Assembly: GCA_047619225.1 (NCBI GenBank)
Contig: JBLHJX010000009.1
Coordinates: 1-45,335 of the forward strand
Length of the DNA: 45,335 nt
Reading direction: 5' to 3'
Source of the DNA: JABIFK01 sp047619225
GTDB lineage: Bacteria > Latescibacterota > UBA2968
The translations under genes were made by a program, and so were the position numbers. Positions 32,447-40,643 of this stretch are shown piece by piece. The notes under the pieces are model-generated. The model searched no databases, had not been told where the DNA came from, and saw only the letters and a program-made list of their open reading frames with translations. Within the stretch, counting starts at the first letter, position 1. Each line of letters starts with the position of its first letter.

Positions 32447-33354
32447 TGATCCTCAATCGCATCTGCCACAGCACCAATAAACAACGCATCACTATTCATC
32501 ATTTCCACACGCTCCAAACGCACACCGCGTTCTTCGGCAATACCTTGGCAGTTAATATCAATATCGTAAAGCACCTCAACATGGTCACAAACAAACCCAA
32601 TAGGCACAGACAAAATGTTCTCATACCCAGCATTTGCCAGCTCAGAAATCACATCTTCAATCTGTGGCCCCAACCAAGATTCACCTGTCTTAGCGGCACT
32701 TTGATACGAAAACATCCAATCTAAATTCCCCAATCGCTCGGCCAAAGTTTTTGCATTCTCTTGCAACTCATCATCATACGGATCACCCATCTCTTTAAGC
32801 CGAGCGGGCAAACTGTGTGCCGAAAAAACCACTTTCACTTTATCGTCGGCGTCAAACTTGGCCAACCCCGCTTTTGTTTTCGCAATCTGAGCATCCAACA
32901 ACTTTTCTTGTCGGCTCCACGAATCAACAAAGTTAAAATGAATATCGCTGCCAACAGCTTCTTGCGCCTCATTCACCTTTTGCCAATATCGCCCAATACT
33001 CATACTCGAATAATGTGGCGCCATCACAATCGCCACCGCCTCCGTCACCCCATCGGCATGCATATCTGCCACCACGTCCTGAATCCACGGTATCCAATGA
33101 CGCATCCCCACATACACTTTTGCATCCACACCACGCAATCGCAACTCCGCCTCAGTTGCTTCACCCTGTGCAAACGTCAACGCATTCAGCGGCGACTTAC
33201 CACCAATTTGCGCATATCGCCCGCGAAACTCTGCAACAAATTCCGGCGACATAGACCGCCCTCCCCGAATGTCACTCAGATACGCTTCCATATCATCCAA
33301 GGACTCTGGGCTACCATAAGCCATCATCAACACACCAAGTTTTGCCATTGCCAT
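32428..33354 (-). CDS. hemH: Ferrochelatase
   Basis: Inserts Fe(II) into proto- or coproporphyrin; 308 residues, cytoplasmic or membrane-associated. Hallmarks: L-M-M-A-Y-G-S-P near residue 9, R-Y-x-x-I-G-G-x-S-P-L near 46-55, A-P-H-Y-S near 110, S-A-H-S-L-P near 180 (catalytic His) and F-V-C-D-H-V-E-V-L near 255, the His/Glu metal-site pair. Its ATG overlaps the hemE stop by 1 base (TAATG), so translation is coupled. It lacks the C-terminal iron-sulfur extension of some ferrochelatases. The last residues (K-S-K-K) derive from the repeat at 32355-32446. Which porphyrin is used depends on the oxidase next door. Confidence 0.95.
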   Translation of the reverse strand: MAMAKLGVLMMAYGSPESLDDMEAYLSDIRGGRSMSPEFVAEFRGRYAQIGGKSPLNALTFAQGEATEAELRLRGVDAKVYVGMRHWIPWIQDVVADMHADGVTEAVAIVMAPHYSSMSIGRYWQKVNEAQEAVGSDIHFNFVDSWSRQEKLLDAQIAKTKAGLAKFDADDKVKVVFSAHSLPARLKEMGDPYDDELQENAKTLAERLGNLDWMFSYQSAAKTGESWLGPQIEDVISELANAGYENILSVPIGFVCDHVEVLYDIDINCQGIAEERGVRLERVEMMNSDALFIGAVADAIEDQVKSKK

Positions 33355-34388
33355 TATACCTTTGTATACGCATGCACAAAATCAATCAGCTGCCTAACAT
33401 TCTCAATGGGCGTATGTTGCAAAATACCGTGCCCCAAATTGAAAATGTGTCCAGGCCGCCCCTTCACACTGTCCAATATCCGTGTGGTCTGGCGTTTGAT
33501 CTCATCCATAGGCGCAAACAAAATGACCGGATCCAAATTGCCTTGCACGGCCACATCGCCCAAATTGTCCCAAGCCGTATCCAAATCAATGCGCCAATCC
33601 ACACCAATCACATCACCGCCTGCATCTTTAATCAAATCCAAAATGCCTGCGGTACCCGTGCCAAAATGAATCACCGGTACATCGCCGCCTTCACGCGCCA
33701 ATTCAATCGCCTTTTTGGAATACGGCAATACAAACTCTCGATAATCTGCCCGACTCAAAGCACCTATCCAACTGTCAAACATCTGCAACACCTGTGCCCC
33801 AGCACGCGCTTGAGCCGCCAAGTTGTGCCCAATGGCCGTTGCCATCATATCCATCAACCGATGCCACTGATCTTGCTGCCCATACATCAGGCCTTTTGCA
33901 TATGTATAATTGCGCGAACCACCGCCTTCAACCGCATAACTCACCAATGTAAACGGCGCACCCGCAAAACCAATCAGAGGCACCTTACCGTCCAACTCTC
34001 TCCGCAACTGGCGAATCGCATCAAACGTATACGGGGTGGCCTCTTCGGCGGGCTTGATCGTCAGCGCATCAATATCGGCCACCGTACGAATGGGGTTGTG
34101 AATCACAGGCCCTTCACCAGCCACATATTCCAAGTTGAGCCCCATCGGCTCCAAAATGGGTAATAAATCTTGGAAAATGATCGCCGCGTCCACCTCATAT
34201 GCATTCACGGGCTGCATTGTCACTTCCGTTGCCAAATCGGGCGTCTTCACCATCTCCAAAAACGCATACTTCTCTTTCAGCGCCCGATACTCAGCCATAT
34301 ACCGCCCAGCTTGTCGCATCAACCAAACTGGCGTCGCATCCACTGGTTTTTGCCTACACGCATTCAAAAAACGATCTGCTCTTGACAT
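33354..34388 (-). CDS. hemE: Uroporphyrinogen decarboxylase
   Basis: Decarboxylates the four acetates of uroporphyrinogen III to give coproporphyrinogen III; cytoplasmic, cofactor-free. 344 residues from the ATG at 34388, chosen for the AGGTGAT upstream and because the family start R-A-D-R-F-L-N-A follows; a start 27 bases further up would add an odd tail. Hallmarks: W-L-M-R-Q-A-G-R-Y-M (22-31) with the substrate-binding Arg, F-Q-D-L-L near 74, G-F-A-G-A-P-F-T near 148 and I-H-F-G-T-G near 250. First gene of the hemE-hemH-hemY set, 126 bases downstream of clpP with a hairpin between. Confidence 0.96.
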   Translation of the reverse strand: MSRADRFLNACRQKPVDATPVWLMRQAGRYMAEYRALKEKYAFLEMVKTPDLATEVTMQPVNAYEVDAAIIFQDLLPILEPMGLNLEYVAGEGPVIHNPIRTVADIDALTIKPAEEATPYTFDAIRQLRRELDGKVPLIGFAGAPFTLVSYAVEGGGSRNYTYAKGLMYGQQDQWHRLMDMMATAIGHNLAAQARAGAQVLQMFDSWIGALSRADYREFVLPYSKKAIELAREGGDVPVIHFGTGTAGILDLIKDAGGDVIGVDWRIDLDTAWDNLGDVAVQGNLDPVILFAPMDEIKRQTTRILDSVKGRPGHIFNLGHGILQHTPIENVRQLIDFVHAYTKV

Positions 34389-34409
34389 ATCATCACCTAA
34401 AATAAAGTG

Positions 34410-34447
34410 AAACACCCAGCACTCATTACGAGAAGCACTGGGTGTTT
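34410..34447 (-). terminator. Hairpin between clpP and hemE
   Basis: AAACACCCAG pairs with CTGGGTGTTT across an 18-nt loop. On the minus strand it lies past the clpP stop and 22 bases before the hemE start, so it may end clpP transcripts or limit read-through into heme genes. The T-tract after it is weak (CACTTTATTTT). Confidence 0.6.
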
Positions 34448-34513
34448 ACATCGGTTCAACCATCAAAAGAAAATTAAATAAATCGCTTTTCCCCTTTTCA
34501 AGAGCCAGGAGAA

Positions 34514-35164
34514 TTACCCATCAATCTCGTCATAACTGTGCACAATCTTACTAATGAGTCCATATTCCAAAGCTTCTTCGGGGCTCATCCAATAATCGCG
34601 ATCGGTATCTTCTTGCACCTTTTCAAAGGTCTGGCCCGTTTCTTCGGCATACATCTCATTAATCTTCTTCTTAATCTTCAGCACCTCTTCTGCCGTGCGC
34701 CGAACATCTTCTGCTGCACCTTGAAAACGCATCGAAGGTTGATGAATCATAATGCGCGCATTGGGCATCGCCATTCGATATTCTTTGTCAGCCGCCAACA
34801 TAATCACAGTAGCAGCACTGGCCGACAACCCCGAGCTAATAATCTTTACTTTGGGGCGCACAAACCGAATCATATCATAAATAGCAAACCCATCATACAC
34901 ACTGCCACCAGGCGAATTGATAAAAATTCGAATCGGCTTTTCTTGATCTTGATGATCTAAAAACAACAACTGAGCGGTCACCTTGGCTGTCAACTTATGA
35001 TCAACCGGGTCAGAAATCAAAATAGTTCGGGCATCCATCAATCCCTTACCCAAAAATGAGGGCCCTTCTTTTCCGCTGCCTTCACCCTCAGTTTCCTCTT
35101 CTTCCTCTTCATCTTCTTCATCCTCGTCTTCATCTTCGAGGATCAAAAGTTCCTCATCAACCAT
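34514..35164 (-). CDS. clpP: ClpP-family serine protease with acidic N-terminal extension
   Basis: Proteolytic subunit that degrades unfolded substrates with a AAA+ partner (ClpX or ClpA); cytoplasmic. 216 residues from the ATG at 35164, preceded by GGAGG with 5-base spacing. Catalytic residues in this numbering: Ser116 (in G-L-S-A-S-A-A), His141 (M-I-H-Q-P) and Asp190 (D-T-D-R-D); the Ser-His and His-Asp spacings of 25 and 49 equal those of E. coli ClpP. Two oddities: residues 9-25 are almost all Asp and Glu, an extension where normal ClpP has its axial-pore loop, and the usual S-M-G after the catalytic Ser is S-A-A. It could be a divergent second ClpP. No clpX or tig follows. Confidence 0.9.
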   Translation of the reverse strand: MVDEELLILEDEDEDEEDEEEEEETEGEGSGKEGPSFLGKGLMDARTILISDPVDHKLTAKVTAQLLFLDHQDQEKPIRIFINSPGGSVYDGFAIYDMIRFVRPKVKIISSGLSASAATVIMLAADKEYRMAMPNARIMIHQPSMRFQGAAEDVRRTAEEVLKIKKKINEMYAEETGQTFEKVQEDTDRDYWMSPEEALEYGLISKIVHSYDEIDG

Positions 35165-35311
35165 CCTGTCCTCCAACAAAATAAAGTCATCTGTAATGAA
35201 TCTTTTTAAACGTCTGATTCACTGTCTCTCATCTTCTGGTTTCCTATTGTTGCATCCGGATCAATTTATCCCATACCCCCCTTTAAGTCAAGGGCTTTAA
35301 AGTAACTTACC

Positions 35312-35341
35312 TTGACATAGTTCTACTTAAACCTGTATTTT
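35312..35341 (+). promoter_or_regulatory. Possible sigma-70-type promoter for rsmB
   Basis: TTGACA at 35312-35317 and TATTTT at 35336-35341 are separated by 18 bases, about 125 bases before the rsmB start. Judged by eye only. Confidence 0.3.
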
Positions 35342-35424
35342 ACAAAACAATAATGCGATCCTCCTCAAGCACTTAATACACAACACCTCATTTTTACAAC
35401 ATACTCAAGGAATGCGATGTAAAT

Positions 35425-35459
35425 GGCCATTCATTTTCCATTGTCCATTATACATTGAT
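35425..35459. repeat. CATTTTCCATTGTCCATTATAC repeat before rsmB
   Basis: Contains two near-identical CCATT units and a TTGTCCA heptamer in the rsmB leader, ending 6 bases before the start codon. Related copies lie at 30886-30904 and 42539-42606. Confidence 0.5.
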
Positions 35460-35465
35460 TTTTAT

Positions 35466-36782
35466 ATGCCCAAAACACCACGTCAATTAGCACTCGATAT
35501 CTTATGTCGCGTAGAAGATGGCGCTTATGCCAATCATTTGCTCGATACACACCGCCGTGCACTCCCCCCCCGAGACCGAGATTTTTTGCAACACTTGGTA
35601 TTGGGCACCCTCACTTGGCGGCAAAAACTCGACCACATACTCAATGTCTACCTGCCCAGCCCCATTCACAAACAACAGCCCGCCGTGCGCAATCTCCTTC
35701 GCCTGGGTGTCTACCAACTTGAACATCTCGACCGCGTGCCCCCGTATGCCATTGTAAACGAATCTGTTACCCTGGCGCGCAAAACCCAGGGCGCATCCGC
35801 CAGCCGATTTGTCAATGCCATCTTACGCGGCATCGCCGAAAAACGAAAATCCGTCTCCTATCCCAATGCACAAACCCAGCCCGTCGAACACCTTGCCATC
35901 ACCCAATCGCACCCCCCCTGGATGGTCAAACGCTGGATAGATCGATATGGATTTGATAACACTCAAAAGCTGTGTCAAATAAACAACACAAAGCCCATTC
36001 TCACCATTCGCACCAACACACTCAAAAACACACCCCAAGAATTACAAAAGCACCTCTCCCAAGAAAACATACAAGCAGATACCATCGATCAACACCCCCA
36101 AATGCTTGCCATACCACACCCCAGTACACTCTTTCAAACAACAGCTTTCCAAAAAGGTCTCTTCTTCGTTCAAGGTGTGGGTGCGGCATCTGTCACAGAC
36201 TTGCTCAATCCACAAAAAAACGAAACCATTCTCGACATGTGCAGCGCACCCGGTGGCAAAACAACCGCCATGGCAGAAAAAATGCAAAACACCGGAAGCA
36301 TTATCGCCGTCGACCTTTATCCCACACGCCTTAAAACTGTCTTACAAAACGCAAAACGACTCCAAATCACAAACATCCACACCCTTGCCGCCAACGCCAA
36401 CCAACTCCCCACAAACCAAAAATTCGACCGCATCTTGCTCGACGTCCCCTGCTCAACCTTAGGCATTCTCAACCACCACCCCGACATGCGCTGGCAACGC
36501 CAAATCCAAGACATCCACACCCTTGCCCAGCAACAACAAACCCTACTCACACAAGCCGCCACCTACCTCAAACCCAACGGCACCCTCGTCTACAGCACCT
36601 GCACCCTCGAACCCGAAGAAAATGAAAACATCATCACAACCTTCCTATCCACCCACCCGCAATTCCACCTCGACCCCGCCCACCATCACCTCCCCTTCAC
36701 AAAAAACGATTACCTACACCTATTACCACAAGAATACACCCACGACGGCACCTTCGCCGCCCGCCTTAGAAAGCTTTCCTAA
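35466..36782 (+). CDS. rsmB: 16S rRNA (cytosine-967-C5)-methyltransferase RsmB
   Basis: 438 residues, cytoplasmic. The N-terminal NusB-like RNA-binding domain (about 1-135) has A-L-D-I-L-C-R-V and V-N-A-I-L-R-G. The C-terminal methyltransferase (about 160-438) has the SAM motif D-M-C-S-A-P-G-G-K-T near 257 and both catalytic Cys: L-L-D-V-P-C-S near 325 and Y-S-T-C-T-L near 377. The ATG at 35466 is preferred since the domain starts directly after it; upstream in-frame codons come from the CCATT repeat, and no clear ribosome-binding site is present. Codon use is strongly C-ending in the second half. Confidence 0.92.
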   Translation: MPKTPRQLALDILCRVEDGAYANHLLDTHRRALPPRDRDFLQHLVLGTLTWRQKLDHILNVYLPSPIHKQQPAVRNLLRLGVYQLEHLDRVPPYAIVNESVTLARKTQGASASRFVNAILRGIAEKRKSVSYPNAQTQPVEHLAITQSHPPWMVKRWIDRYGFDNTQKLCQINNTKPILTIRTNTLKNTPQELQKHLSQENIQADTIDQHPQMLAIPHPSTLFQTTAFQKGLFFVQGVGAASVTDLLNPQKNETILDMCSAPGGKTTAMAEKMQNTGSIIAVDLYPTRLKTVLQNAKRLQITNIHTLAANANQLPTNQKFDRILLDVPCSTLGILNHHPDMRWQRQIQDIHTLAQQQQTLLTQAATYLKPNGTLVYSTCTLEPEENENIITTFLSTHPQFHLDPAHHHLPFTKNDYLHLLPQEYTHDGTFAARLRKLS

Positions 36783-37033
36783 CCAATCAGCTCAAACCAT
36801 CAAGCACAGCGCACTATTCCATCCCACACCATATTTTGATAGTGGTGTACGCCCCAAAACAACCCATTGAGATGTTTCCCAATCACTACAGATTTTCCCC
36901 AACCTGCCGATAAAATAAAGAGATAGGTAAAAAAACGGCAACCCCGAAGTTATCCCCAACTTGGGTGGCAAACTCGGAACCGAAATCTTCTGTCTTCTGC
37001 CTTTCCCTTTTACCTCTCGAAAGGATCTCCCCC

Positions 37034-40000
37034 ATGAAACGCTATATCCTCATGGTCATACTCCTGACCATAACACCACTCCTACACGCCACAGAACGGC
37101 CCACCATCGCCATTTTGCCCTTTGGCATAGCCAAAGACCGCAGCAACCTCCGTTGGCTCAGCTTTGCAACCGCCTCCACCCTCACTGAAACCCTACGTCG
37201 CATACCCTCCGTACGCATATTGCCCTTTGCCAATGTTGTACAAGAGCTCCAAAGTGCCGGCATGGACCCAGAGCAAGCCGCTTGGGCACCCGCAGTGGCC
37301 ACCGAACCCCTCGGTCAATGGCTCAAAACCGACCGCGTATTATTAGGAGCCATTGGCAAAATCAGTGATCAAAAAATCGCCAACATTATCTTACAAGCAC
37401 AAGAACCTCCTGCACCGGCCAAAGGGGCTCAAATTTGGTTGGCCGCACGCGTCGTCGACATCAACAACGGCCAAACCCTTGGTAAGGCCTATGTCGAAGG
37501 CAACACAGACAACATCCTCAACCTACAACGCGAACTCCTCATTCAGCTTGGTAGCGCGCTCAATATCAACGCACATCTCACCACATTACAATACACCCCA
37601 GCAACAGATCTCAAAACCTACCAAAACTTAGCCAAAATAGAACAGTTCGTTTTAGAGCTACCCACCTTAACCACAGAAAAACAACGCGAACGCACCATCA
37701 AAAAAGCCATCAAAAGCATTGAACGTGTCCTTCGCCACGACCCCGAATCAGCCACGGCACACACCTATCGGGGCACCATCTACGGGCTTCAGAACCGCCC
37801 CAAAACCGCAATGCAAGCCTTCGAAACCGCCATTGAAAAAGACCCTGCATTCACCACCCCCCGTTATGGTTTGGTAGACTTGGCTCTGCAACAGGAAGAC
37901 CTGTCACAAGCGGTTGCCATGCTCGAAACCATTACCCAAATTGCACCCTATGACGACGAAGCTTACCATCTACAAGGCACCATTTATCGCCTATTAAATC
38001 AACCAGACAAAGCCCTATCAGCTTACAAAAAAGCCCTTGCAGCATATAACAAACGCCCCGAAACACAATATGAAACCGGGCGACTGTATCTGGCAATGGG
38101 CCAAAATCGCAAAGCCATTTTGGCCTTTCAACAAGCCGTTGAACAAATGCCCGGTGCACTCGCCTATCAAATATCCCTTGCCGACGCACATCTCTCAGCC
38201 CGTGAAACCACACGTGCGCGCGTCGTTTTAGATCGCATTGCATCCGTTTCAAAATCAGATCCCGAATACCAGCTTGTACGCGGCAAATTTGACCATCAAA
38301 TCGACCAATATGACAACGCCTTAACCCACTTTCAAAATGCCCTTGAATTGCTCCCAAACCGCGCAGAAATCTATGCGGCAATGGGCCAAACATATGGGGC
38401 GCAAAAACGCTTTACCGATGCCATAAAAGCCTTCATCTCTGCACAATCACACGGCATCGCACTGCCCCAAATCGCATTGCCATTTGGCGATGCACTCGAA
38501 GCCCAAGGCCAAATGGTCGAAGCCGAAGACCTCTATCTTCAAACACTCAAGCAAGCACCCAAAAGAGCAGACCTGCGTCTTCGTTTGGTCAAACATTTTC
38601 TCAGCCGCCATGCAACAAAGGAAGCCATTGAGGCTTTGCAAGAAGGTGTGAGCCTCCATCCAAATCGCGGAGACTTCCACCTGCTCTTAGGCGATCTGTA
38701 TGCATCACAAAATGAAAATATATTGGCCATTAACCACTACCAAAAAGCCCTCGAATTGGGTGTCAGCCCAATGGATGTGGCAGCCCAACTGGGCCAGATT
38801 TATCTGTCGCAAAACCAACCCGACCAGGCCAAAGTCTATTACGAACAGGCCCAGCACGCAGGGGCAATGGGTGCCAACGTATATGCTGGGTTAGGCACAG
38901 CTGAAGAACTATTAGGCAACCAACATGCGGCACTCAACGCCTTTCAACAAGCCCTCAAAGCCAACCCACAACACCCCGACGCCCAGCAAGCCGTCACACG
39001 TCTTTCACAAGCCCTGCGCCCCAAACGCCAAGCACCTACGCCTACGGCCCAAGACTACGCCACACGTGCACAGCGTGCACAGGCAACGGGTGATTTAATG
39101 GCGGCACAAAACGCCTATAAAAAAGCATTGTCCATATCTCCCACCCGATCCGATTGGTGGCGTATCTTAGGCACCCTTTATATCCAACAAGGCCAAACAA
39201 AACGCGCAGAAACAGCCTTTCAAAGTGCTATTCACCACGCCCCCAATGCCCCTGAGCACCAATACAATCTCGGCAAACTGTATGCCGACATGGGCTGGAT
39301 TTACGATGCAGAAGGTGCCTGTCGCGAAGCGTTAAAGATCGACCCAAATTATTCACCCGCACAACAACAATTGGGTGCCATTTATCTCACACAGGGTGAA
39401 TACTTACGCGCCAAATCAACCTTTGAAAACCTCTTGCAAAAAGAAACAAACAATGCCAACGCCCAGCTCGGTTTGGGCAACGCCCACGCGGCCTTAGGCG
39501 AATGGGATCTTGCAGAAGCAGCCTATATGGCCGCTCAAGAAGTTGGCGCAGCAGCCACCATTGGGTTGGGCAATCTTCAACTTGCCCAAGGAGATACCAC
39601 CCAAGCCATATACTATTACGAACATGCCATAGACCAAAATCCACAAAACCCAACCCCACACGTCAATTTGGGCCTCATTCACGCCACCAACCACCAATTC
39701 GAACAGGCCCTATCAGCATACCAAAACGCACTCAATCTATCACCCAATGATCCCGACGTGCTCACAAACCTCATCGCACTTTATACCAGTGCAGAACAAT
39801 ACGACGACGCCTTAGAACTCTGCACCACAGTGCAAGATATTCTGCCCGACGCAATAGAACCCAAACAACTCACAGGTGCCGTCGCTTATGCCGCCAGCAA
39901 ATTTGAACTGGCCCTCATCGCCTATCAAAGTGCCTTAGACCTAAACCCCAAAGACATCGAAACATTGCAAGGGATCGCCTCAACCTATGAAGCTTTAGAC

Positions 40001-40150
40001 GATACCAAAACCGCGCAAGAACACTGGCAAACTTGGCTTAGCCTGGTTGGCGACAATCCCAACTACAGCGAAGAGATGACACACGTAACAGAACATTTAA
40101 AAACGTTGGTCACTCTCAATGTAGGAACGGGGCAGGGTCTTTTTCCATAA
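37034..40150 (+). CDS. Exported TPR-repeat protein with N-terminal TolB/FlgO-like domain
   Basis: 1038 residues from the ATG at 37034 (AAGGATC upstream). Residues 1-20 form a signal peptide (M-K-R-Y-I-L-M-V-I-L-L, cleavage near L-L-H-A), so it is periplasmic or outer-membrane-associated. Residues about 22-190 open with T-I-A-I-L-P-F-G and L-S-F-A-T-A-S-T-L-T-E, resembling the CsgG/FlgO/TolB-N-like alpha/beta domain with a V-L-L-G-A-I-G-K strand. About 20 tetratricopeptide repeats follow from about 240 to 1020, many with the A-x-x-A-Y/F-x-x-A-L pattern. No enzyme motif is present. Likely a scaffold in envelope assembly or secretion; partner unknown. Some repeats contain Gly/Ala-rich gaps. Confidence 0.87.
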   Translation: MKRYILMVILLTITPLLHATERPTIAILPFGIAKDRSNLRWLSFATASTLTETLRRIPSVRILPFANVVQELQSAGMDPEQAAWAPAVATEPLGQWLKTDRVLLGAIGKISDQKIANIILQAQEPPAPAKGAQIWLAARVVDINNGQTLGKAYVEGNTDNILNLQRELLIQLGSALNINAHLTTLQYTPATDLKTYQNLAKIEQFVLELPTLTTEKQRERTIKKAIKSIERVLRHDPESATAHTYRGTIYGLQNRPKTAMQAFETAIEKDPAFTTPRYGLVDLALQQEDLSQAVAMLETITQIAPYDDEAYHLQGTIYRLLNQPDKALSAYKKALAAYNKRPETQYETGRLYLAMGQNRKAILAFQQAVEQMPGALAYQISLADAHLSARETTRARVVLDRIASVSKSDPEYQLVRGKFDHQIDQYDNALTHFQNALELLPNRAEIYAAMGQTYGAQKRFTDAIKAFISAQSHGIALPQIALPFGDALEAQGQMVEAEDLYLQTLKQAPKRADLRLRLVKHFLSRHATKEAIEALQEGVSLHPNRGDFHLLLGDLYASQNENILAINHYQKALELGVSPMDVAAQLGQIYLSQNQPDQAKVYYEQAQHAGAMGANVYAGLGTAEELLGNQHAALNAFQQALKANPQHPDAQQAVTRLSQALRPKRQAPTPTAQDYATRAQRAQATGDLMAAQNAYKKALSISPTRSDWWRILGTLYIQQGQTKRAETAFQSAIHHAPNAPEHQYNLGKLYADMGWIYDAEGACREALKIDPNYSPAQQQLGAIYLTQGEYLRAKSTFENLLQKETNNANAQLGLGNAHAALGEWDLAEAAYMAAQEVGAAATIGLGNLQLAQGDTTQAIYYYEHAIDQNPQNPTPHVNLGLIHATNHQFEQALSAYQNALNLSPNDPDVLTNLIALYTSAEQYDDALELCTTVQDILPDAIEPKQLTGAVAYAASKFELALIAYQSALDLNPKDIETLQGIASTYEALDDTKTAQEHWQTWLSLVGDNPNYSEEMTHVTEHLKTLVTLNVGTGQGLFP

Positions 40151-40300
40151 ACAACAGTCAAACACGTAAGGCGTATCCAAATAAATATACCGATCTGCGA
40201 GATCTTGGGCTTGCTTAGCTAACGCCCATTGACTTGGTGATAAAAGGTCACTGGAACCACTCTTTTTCGCATCCTACGTTCAATGGTATAACTATTTTTC
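40151..40300 (-). other. Possible coding remnant on the minus strand
   Basis: Within 40160-40290 the minus strand has an open stretch reading A-K-Q-A-Q-D-L-A-D-R-Y-I-Y-L-D-T-P-Y-V-F-D, coherent enough to be the end of a lost gene. There is no start codon, and its frame runs on into the antisense of the TPR gene. Not recognised; it may be chance. Confidence 0.2.
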
Positions 40301-40316
40301 TATAAGCGCCTAAACG

Positions 40317-40348
40317 AAAAAGCCTCGACACTTGTCGAGGCTTTTTTT
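40317..40348 (+). terminator. Terminator downstream of the TPR gene
   Basis: AAAAAGCCTCGACA pairs with TGTCGAGGCTTTTT, followed by more T. It is 167 bases after the TPR stop. Confidence 0.85.
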
Positions 40349-40470
40349 GTATTCATAACGTAGAGCAACAGACACAATACAATTTAAAATCAACGCATCA
40401 AATAATAAAACCGTCTTCCCCTTTTATGCCGGTTGCTTTAATCCATCGGTAACTCAATAGATGAGATCTT

Positions 40471-40535
40471 AGGATTTTAGTCCGAAGGACTTTGCAATTG
40501 TAGCACTGGAATTTATTCCGGTGCGAAGGTCGTGC
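40471..40535. repeat. Two-hairpin REP-like palindromic element
   Basis: AGTCCGAAGGACT (40479-40491) forms a 5-bp hairpin, and GCACTGGAAT/ATTCCGGTGC (40503-40524) a 10-bp near-perfect palindrome. TTTGCAATTGTAGC joins them. The layout (AGTCCGAAGGACT-TTG...TGTAGC-palindrome) resembles dispersed repeats common in Cyanobacteria and Chloroflexi (from memory). No coding frame crosses it. Confidence 0.5.
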
Positions 40536-40580
40536 GATTACCATCCAATTCTTTTTGCTTAGACAGATTCCCAACAAAAT

Positions 40581-40610
40581 AAACCGCCCATCCTATTGGA
40601 TGGGCGGTTT
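40581..40610 (-). terminator. Terminator after the 472-residue minus-strand gene
   Basis: AAACCGCCCATCC pairs exactly with GGATGGGCGGTTT over a 4-nt loop; on the minus strand it is followed by ATTTTGTT and lies 34 bases past the stop at 40644. Confidence 0.85.
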
Positions 40611-40643
40611 CCCCTTGCTCAGTATAACTTTCAACTTGATATG

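Noticed and set aside
36895..36965. TTATCCCCA and TTTTCCCCA strings suggesting DnaA boxes
   Set aside because: Only two loose matches, no cluster and no dnaA, dnaN or skew change nearby; not an origin.
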